This document shows, piece by piece, positions 33,667-38,166 of a DNA stretch of 38,166 nt (position 1 is its first letter; each line of letters opens with the position of its first letter). Below the pieces are notes generated by a model. That model worked only from the letters and a program-made list of their open reading frames with translations, was not told the DNA's origin and did not search any database. Origin of the DNA: Bacteroidota bacterium (GTDB taxonomy: Bacteria > Bacteroidota > Bacteroidia > B-17B0 > Aurantibacillaceae); the NCBI GenBank assembly GCA_021323535.1, contig JAJONO010000066.1:1-38166 (forward strand). The letters run 5' to 3'. The position numbers and the translations under genes were made by a program.

Positions 33667-34516
33667 AATCGGCAATGGTTGTTTCTGGTTTTCCTAATTC
33701 GTCCCAGGTTTTCTGAGCCATGAATTTTTCGGGATAATTATTCAGCGCTTCCAGGATATTGGCGCCATAGTTCATTTTGGTACTGAACATACCAAAAAAT
33801 TTTATGACTCCGAGCGGCGCTCGCGAAATACTCAGTTTTTCTTTTGTATAATGTTTCATGAATTCCTCCACGGCCCTATCGGCAGTAAAGGCCTGAGGAC
33901 CCTGGACATAATATTCCCTGTTACCGTTATTATGTTCAATGATGGCCCGTGCCACCTGTTTTCCATAATCGGCTCCCGAAATAAAAAACATGGGTTCTTT
34001 CGATTCTCCGGCCAGCATCATTTTATTGCCCATCTTGTACATATTAGAAAGGCTTTCCATAAAATTGGAGGGATAAAAAATAGTGTAAGGAATACCAGAG
34101 TCTTTGATCATTTTTACGGCTTTATGTTTGAGGTCAAATACCCACCAGTTGAAGCCGTCTTTTCCCTGGTGATCCATAATAATGGAGGAGAGGTAAGCTA
34201 TTCTTTTAATACCATTTCGCTTTGCCGAGGCAATAAGCATTTCCATGCCTTCGCTTTCAGTGTGCCAGGCATTTTTCTTTTCGTTTTGTTTAATAGAAAG
34301 GCTCAGGTAAACAACCTCTTTTCCTTTAAGAAGCGTATCCAGGTCAGAAGAACTGTTCATGTTGCCGCTCACTGTACTAATACCAGGTATGTCTTTTTTT
34401 AATTGTTCGGCATTGCGGGCAAGCGCTGTAACCTCAATACCATGTTTTATTAACTGAGTTGCAACAGGTTTGCCAAGCATACCGGATGCGCCTATAAATG
34501 CAACTTTTATTGACAT
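33647..34516 (-). CDS. NmrA-like NAD(P)-binding oxidoreductase
   Basis: A 289-residue protein from ATG 34516 (an upstream start at 34540 is less likely). The Rossmann-fold nucleotide loop GASGMLG is at residues 9-15, followed by a strand ending VTALARN. In the NmrA/atypical SDR family it is a redox sensor or small-molecule dehydrogenase. The middle has AYLSSIIMDHQGKDGFNWWV and PYTIFYPSNFMESL, and the usual catalytic Tyr-x3-Lys is not evident, as in other atypical SDRs. It is the first gene of the phosphatase run and overlaps phosphatase C by 20 bases. Whether it contributes to the signalling is unknown. Confidence 0.85.
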   Translation of the reverse strand: MSIKVAFIGASGMLGKPVATQLIKHGIEVTALARNAEQLKKDIPGISTVSGNMNSSSDLDTLLKGKEVVYLSLSIKQNEKKNAWHTESEGMEMLIASAKRNGIKRIAYLSSIIMDHQGKDGFNWWVFDLKHKAVKMIKDSGIPYTIFYPSNFMESLSNMYKMGNKMMLAGESKEPMFFISGADYGKQVARAIIEHNNGNREYYVQGPQAFTADRAVEEFMKHYTKEKLSISRAPLGVIKFFGMFSTKMNYGANILEALNNYPEKFMAQKTWDELGKPETTIADYARQLN

Positions 34517-34639
34517 ATTAACCTTTATGTAATTATACAAAATAATTTGAAATTAAACATCTTACTGATATCAAAGCATCCCATATACGAGCACAAGGCT
34601 GTCTATGTATCTATGCGGTTGAATTCTGACACCTATAGC

Positions 34640-34692
34640 CCGGGTTGTCGTCCTTATCACTCTCAGTGGTCGAAGGGCCTTGTGTTAAAAAA
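34640..34692. repeat. Decayed copies of GTCGTCC...TCGAAGG and CCTTGTGTTAAAA repeats
   Basis: It contains GTCGTCCTTATCACTCTCAG, GGTCGAAGG and GGGCCTTGTGTTAAAAAATA. These resemble the repeats at 15966-16000 and the ends of the ~165-bp repeats at 13200 and 15803. The rest of the 250-base gap between the divergent NmrA and ctaA genes shows no gene. Confidence 0.55.
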
Positions 34693-34726
34693 TAATGGAA
34701 ATCATCTCTTTTATCTGAGATTCTGA

Positions 34727-34757
34727 TTGCTAACCAAGCTCAAATGCCGTAATTTTG
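34727..34757 (+). promoter_or_regulatory. Promoter of heme A synthase gene
   Basis: TTG at 34727-34729, 20 bases, then TAATTTTG at 34750-34757 (TAnnTTTG). The box ends 9 bases before the ATG at 34767. The spacing agrees with the dismutase promoter. Confidence 0.7.
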
Positions 34758-34766
34758 CATCGCTTC

Positions 34767-35837
34767 ATGAACAGGATAAAAACTTCTCCCGATAAACAGG
34801 TTATCTACTGGTTGCTTACAGGGTGCGTACTGATTTACATTATGGTGGTGATCGGTTGTCTTACACGGCTTACCCATTCCGGGCTTTCCATTACCGACTG
34901 GAGTTTTATGGGGTCTGTTCCTCCACTCAATGAAGACATGTGGCAGGAGCGTTTTCATAAGTACCAGCAGAGTCCTGAGTTTGAGAAGATCAATTATACC
35001 ATGAAGCTGCAGGATTTTAAACCTATTTTTATGTGGGAATATGTTCACCGGATGACGGGCCGCTTAATGATGTATGTGTTTACTCTGGGTTTCATATGGT
35101 TTCTTATTAAGAAAAAGATCAGGAAAGACATGTGGCCGAAAATGGGACTGCTTTTTTTCCTGGGGGCCATGCAGGCTGTGGTAGGGTGGTGGATGGTTTA
35201 CAGTGGTCTTCAGCAACAGCCCGCGGTTAGTCATTACCGTTTAGCTACACATTTAATGAGCGCTTTTACTTTATTTGCCTTTACATTCTGGTTTGCCTTA
35301 CGTTTAATTTATCCGAAACAGGAACAGGAGAATGAGGGAAAAAAATTAAAGGCCGGAACTGTTTTGTTTTTTGTAGTTCTTATTATTCAGATCATTTATG
35401 GGGCGTTTACTGCAGGATATGTGGAAGGTGACTCGGCGAAAGTGCGACCAGGACATATCTTTAATACCTGGCCAAAAATGGGCGATCAATGGATTGCCGA
35501 TCAGGTAGGCATGAAACCCACTTTATTTGAAAACATGATGGAGAACCCCAGCGGCATACAGTTCATGCACCGCACCTTTGCTATTATTGTGGTATTAATT
35601 CTTGTTTACCTGTGGTACAGATCGAACAAACTAAAACTGACCAAACAACAGAACCTGGGAATTACTTTACTCGTTTATGGCGTAACGGTGCAATTCATTC
35701 TTGGCGTGCTTACGTTGTTGTACAACGTTCCCGTGATTATGGGGGCGCTTCATCAAACAGGCGCATTCTTTTTATTTGCAAGTTGTATCTACCTGTTGTT
35801 TCACCTTTTTAATAAACAAGCATCCCCGTCATCCTGA
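34767..35837 (+). CDS. ctaA: Heme A synthase, COX15/CtaA family
   Basis: A 356-residue cytoplasmic-membrane enzyme that oxidises the C8 methyl of heme O to formyl, giving heme A for aa3-type oxidases. Eight membrane segments in two related halves. The four conserved His are seen: His94 (WEYVHRMTGR), His162 (RLATHLM), His268 (FMHRTFA) and His329 (ALHQTGA). The N-terminal GCLTRLTHSGLSITDW is a family hallmark. Start: ATG at 34767; an earlier TTG at 34755 lies inside the promoter box. The last residues SPSS and the stop TGA lie in a dispersed repeat (35824-35853), so the native C-terminus may have been altered. No oxidase genes are nearby. Confidence 0.95.
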   Translation: MNRIKTSPDKQVIYWLLTGCVLIYIMVVIGCLTRLTHSGLSITDWSFMGSVPPLNEDMWQERFHKYQQSPEFEKINYTMKLQDFKPIFMWEYVHRMTGRLMMYVFTLGFIWFLIKKKIRKDMWPKMGLLFFLGAMQAVVGWWMVYSGLQQQPAVSHYRLATHLMSAFTLFAFTFWFALRLIYPKQEQENEGKKLKAGTVLFFVVLIIQIIYGAFTAGYVEGDSAKVRPGHIFNTWPKMGDQWIADQVGMKPTLFENMMENPSGIQFMHRTFAIIVVLILVYLWYRSNKLKLTKQQNLGITLLVYGVTVQFILGVLTLLYNVPVIMGALHQTGAFFLFASCIYLLFHLFNKQASPSS

Positions 35838-35853
35838 GCGTAGTCGAAGGAAA
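35824..35853. repeat. Dispersed repeat CCCCGTCATCCTGAGCGTAG at the 3' end of ctaA
   Basis: CCCCGTCATCCTGAGCGTAG followed by TCGAAGG is a copy of the family at 15966-16000 (other strand). It overlaps the last codons and the stop of ctaA and fills the 29-base gap to the M50 gene. Confidence 0.7.
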
Positions 35854-35866
35854 GGGGTAATACAAA

Positions 35867-36817
35867 ATGGACGATTATAACGGAGCACATAGATTTGAGC
35901 ACACAGTTGGAGGTTATCCTCCAAAACCTATTCTTATTGAACAAAAGAAGAATACGATCATGCGCTCAATGGTGAGTCTTCTCATTTACGCTTTGCTGTT
36001 CTATTTTCTGTTCGATGAAAATATTGCTTACATCGCTGCTATCCTGGTGGTGATCATTATTCATGAAATGGGGCATTTTGCCTTTATGAAGATTTTTAAG
36101 TACAGCAACGTCAAAATTTTTATTGTTCCCTTACTGGGTGCCTTCACGTCCGGAAAAAAACAGGAAGTGTCGCAGTGGCAACTTTGCCTTATTATCCTTG
36201 GGGGACCGGTTCCAGGTATTATCATCGGTAGCATTCTTTATTACATTAATCTGGACCTGCACAATGAAACCATTAAGATGCTGGCGAATTCTTTTCTTAT
36301 TATTAATCTGTTGAACTGTCTTCCGTTTTATCCTCTCGACGGCGGAAGGCTCATCGAAACGCTTTTCTTTAAACAGAATCATATTATCCGTCTGGTGTTC
36401 GGAATTATTTCTATCCTCGCGCTCGTTGGTTTATTTCTTTTCGCAAAGAGCTTTATCATGCTGGTGGTGCCAATTCTTATAGCCATGGAACTATACAATG
36501 AAACCAAGCATCACAAGATCCGCGATTATTTAAAACACGAACACATCAATTACCAGGTAGATTATAAAAGTCTGCCTGATAAAGATTACTGGCTCATAAG
36601 GGATTGTCTTTTATTTTCATTTCCGAAAAAATACGGTGGCGTTCAGCCGGGAGTTTATGAAATCAGCGTTGCCGAGCCTTTACTTATTCAGCATATTAAT
36701 GCTGTATTGCAGATGAAACTCAATTTCGACCTTAATCTTTTTCAACGCATTCTGGTACTGCTATTCTATATCGCGGCAATTGTATCGCCGTTTATTTTCT
36801 TTACTCTGAGTTTATAA
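35867..36817 (+). CDS. Site-2-protease-like (M50) membrane metalloprotease
   Basis: A 316-residue integral membrane protein with the M50 signature: HEMGH at residues 66-70 (zinc ligands His66 and His70, catalytic Glu67) in one helix, and NLLNCLPFYPLDGGRLIE (~147-164, third ligand Asp158) in a later helix. About six membrane segments. There is no PDZ domain, so it is a minimal S2P-type protease, and the C-terminal ~80 residues are cytoplasm-like and then hydrophobic. Such enzymes cut membrane-bound regulators or signal-peptide remnants; the substrate here is unknown. It begins with a soluble stretch of about 30 residues. The 29-base gap to ctaA suggests co-transcription. Confidence 0.88.
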   Translation: MDDYNGAHRFEHTVGGYPPKPILIEQKKNTIMRSMVSLLIYALLFYFLFDENIAYIAAILVVIIIHEMGHFAFMKIFKYSNVKIFIVPLLGAFTSGKKQEVSQWQLCLIILGGPVPGIIIGSILYYINLDLHNETIKMLANSFLIINLLNCLPFYPLDGGRLIETLFFKQNHIIRLVFGIISILALVGLFLFAKSFIMLVVPILIAMELYNETKHHKIRDYLKHEHINYQVDYKSLPDKDYWLIRDCLLFSFPKKYGGVQPGVYEISVAEPLLIQHINAVLQMKLNFDLNLFQRILVLLFYIAAIVSPFIFFTLSL

Positions 36818-36821
36818 CTTC

Positions 36822-36842
36822 AAAAGGGGGAATTACCTTTTT
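36822..36842 (+). terminator. Weak terminator after the M50 gene
   Basis: AAAAGG at 36822-36827 pairs with CCTTTT at 36836-36841 across an eight-base loop, followed by a short T-rich stretch. It lies 4 bases after the stop of the M50 gene. Stability is modest. Confidence 0.45.
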
Positions 36843-36903
36843 CTCTTGGTTATTTAAACATAAATTGGTTAATTTGGGTAATCAGTAATTATTATTTGCA
36901 TTT

Positions 36904-38166
36904 ATGTCTATTTGGAGAATAAAACCAGTATCGGCTTTTGAGGCCGATATGAAAAAAAGCGATCTGAAGCGTGTACTTACCAAGTGGGGACTTACTTCAC
37001 TTGGAATCGGAGCCATCATCGGAGGTGGAATCTTTACATTAACCGGTATTGCAGCCCACGATTATGCCGGGCCTGCTCTTGCTTTATCATTTGTTATTGC
37101 AGGAATAGGTTGTTTGTTTGCTTCGTTGTGTTATGCGGAATTTGCATCGGTGCTTCCGGTTGAGGGAAGTGCGTATGCTTACGCTTATGGAACCGTTGGA
37201 GAACTTTTTGCCTGGTTTATCGGTTGGAATTTAATTTTAGAATATATGATGGGAGCCACTACAGTTGCAGTAGCATGGAGTGGTTATTTTGTTAAACTTT
37301 TACATTTATTCGGTATTGATTTTCCAATATGGTTATGTAATGATTTCGCAACAGCTAGTGAAAAATGTCTGGCGGCAGGATTGGCAGCTCCATCATTTGC
37401 TTTCAATCTTCCCGCATTCATTATTACATGGATTGTTACAATGATCCTCGTAAAAGGAATTAAAGAGGCGGCAAACACAAATAATATTATAGTTGTTGTG
37501 AAAATTGCCGTTGTGTTGTTTGTAATCATTGTAGGAGCGTTTTATATTAATACCGATAACTGGACGCCTTTTATTCCTGCAGAAGTTCCAAAACTGGATG
37601 CTAAAGGTATAGCCACCGGGGATTTCAACTTTGGTTATGGTGGAGTGTTAACGGCTGCAACCATCGTTTTTTTCGCTTATATTGGTTTCGATGCGGTATC
37701 CACGCAGGCGGGTGAGGCTATAAATCCGAAGAAAGATGTTCCGTTCGCTATTGTTGCTTCATTGATTATCTGTACAGTTCTTTATATCCTCGTTTCTCTT
37801 GTTTTAACAGGAATGGTAAAATATGATCAACTTGATAAAGCAGCTCCTGTGGCCTCCGCGTTTTCTGGAATAGGGATTAACTGGGCGGTATTTATAATTA
37901 CGCTCGCGGCCACAGCCGGTCTTACTTCGGTAATGCTGGTGATGATGTTGGGTCAGACACGTATTTTCCTTGGTATGGCAAAAGACGGATTACTTCCAAA
38001 ATTCTTTCGTACACTTCATCCTTCATTTAAAACACCACACAAAAGCACAATTCTTGTAGGCGCTATTATTTCTCTGGTAGCGGCATTCACCCCTATTGAA
38101 AAGGTAAGTGAAATGTGCAGCATGGGAACACTTCTTGCATTCGCTATGGTGTGTGTTGCGGTGATG
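36904..38166 (+). CDS. APC-family amino acid permease (CAT-like), 3' end outside the window
   Basis: Open from ATG 36904 to the window edge, 421 codons with no stop, so the C-terminus is missing. The first membrane helix has the APC substrate-binding break: SLGIGAIIGGGIFTLTGIAA (~32-51). It continues with ALSFVIAGIGCLFASLCYAE and VEGSAYAYAYGTVGE. Helix 6 has FFAYIGFDAVSTQAGEAINP, typical of the cationic amino acid transporter (CAT/YfnA) group, and a later helix has VMLVMMLGQTRIFLGMAKDG. It should be a proton- or sodium-coupled amino acid importer with at least ten helices visible here. A TTATTTG-like promoter box precedes the start. Confidence 0.92.
   Translation, partial: MSIWRIKPVSAFEADMKKSDLKRVLTKWGLTSLGIGAIIGGGIFTLTGIAAHDYAGPALALSFVIAGIGCLFASLCYAEFASVLPVEGSAYAYAYGTVGELFAWFIGWNLILEYMMGATTVAVAWSGYFVKLLHLFGIDFPIWLCNDFATASEKCLAAGLAAPSFAFNLPAFIITWIVTMILVKGIKEAANTNNIIVVVKIAVVLFVIIVGAFYINTDNWTPFIPAEVPKLDAKGIATGDFNFGYGGVLTAATIVFFAYIGFDAVSTQAGEAINPKKDVPFAIVASLIICTVLYILVSLVLTGMVKYDQLDKAAPVASAFSGIGINWAVFIITLAATAGLTSVMLVMMLGQTRIFLGMAKDGLLPKFFRTLHPSFKTPHKSTILVGAIISLVAAFTPIEKVSEMCSMGTLLAFAMVCVAVM

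Noticed and set aside
33851-34402. 183-residue plus-strand frame inside the NmrA-like gene
   Set aside because: The minus-strand frame has a Rossmann motif and conserved protein pattern; the plus frame shows none.

Overview
The window looks like chromosomal DNA of a member of the Bacteroidota, with moderately low GC. The evidence is two secreted proteins ending in type IX secretion (T9SS) sorting domains (one type A, one type B), PKD repeats, a carboxypeptidase-regulatory-domain outer-membrane barrel, 7TMR-DISM and SpoIIE signalling proteins, GWxTD and DUF2461 families, several TAnnTTTG promoter boxes of the Bacteroidota type, and almost no Shine-Dalgarno sequences. The order cannot be fixed from the sequence. 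I see no tRNA, rRNA, CRISPR array, transposase or prophage. The ends cut an ABC-transporter ATPase (left, minus strand) and an amino-acid permease (right, plus strand).

Layout. 1-2815 (minus): ABC exporter pair, DUF2461 protein, AI-2E-family permease. 2960-5055 (plus): GWxTD lipoprotein and a Mn-type superoxide dismutase with a clear promoter and terminator. 5138-9175 (minus): small housekeeping and unknown genes (secreted protein, GNAT acetyltransferase, Cdd1-like helix-hairpin-helix protein, transglutaminase-like membrane protein, Dph6-like ATP pyrophosphatase, a stand-alone primase-fold protein, a lipoprotein). 9282-11047 (minus): an AbiEii-type nucleotidyltransferase behind an unrecognised partner gene. 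11118-12990 (plus): topoisomerase IB and a zinc-ribbon coiled-coil protein. 13203-19428 (minus): two large T9SS cargo proteins, the first resembling a gingipain-fold (C25) protein without catalytic residues. 19682-21314: a lipoprotein, a frameshifted XRE-type regulator and a DUF1801 protein. 21350-27061 (minus): four tightly packed unknown genes below a small membrane protein and a large outer-membrane barrel. 27218-34516 (minus): three SpoIIE-type phosphatases with different sensor halves, led by an NmrA-like oxidoreductase with overlapping gene ends. 34767-38166 (plus): heme A synthase, an M50-type membrane protease and the permease.

The most interesting points are: (1) a nearly identical 119-bp DNA block in two of the three phosphatase genes, which adds about 17 residues inside the catalytic domain and contains an imperfect palindrome; (2) the AbiEii plus unknown-partner operon; (3) a stand-alone archaeo-eukaryotic-primase-like protein of 224 residues; (4) a probable catalytically dead C25-like T9SS cargo gene flanked by two direct copies of a ~165-bp repeat; (5) several families of degenerate palindromic repeats in the intergenic DNA, one of which supplies the stop codon of ctaA; and (6) promoter boxes lying only 4-9 bases before start codons, which suggests leaderless mRNAs. 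All function calls come from reading motifs by eye; no database search was possible.
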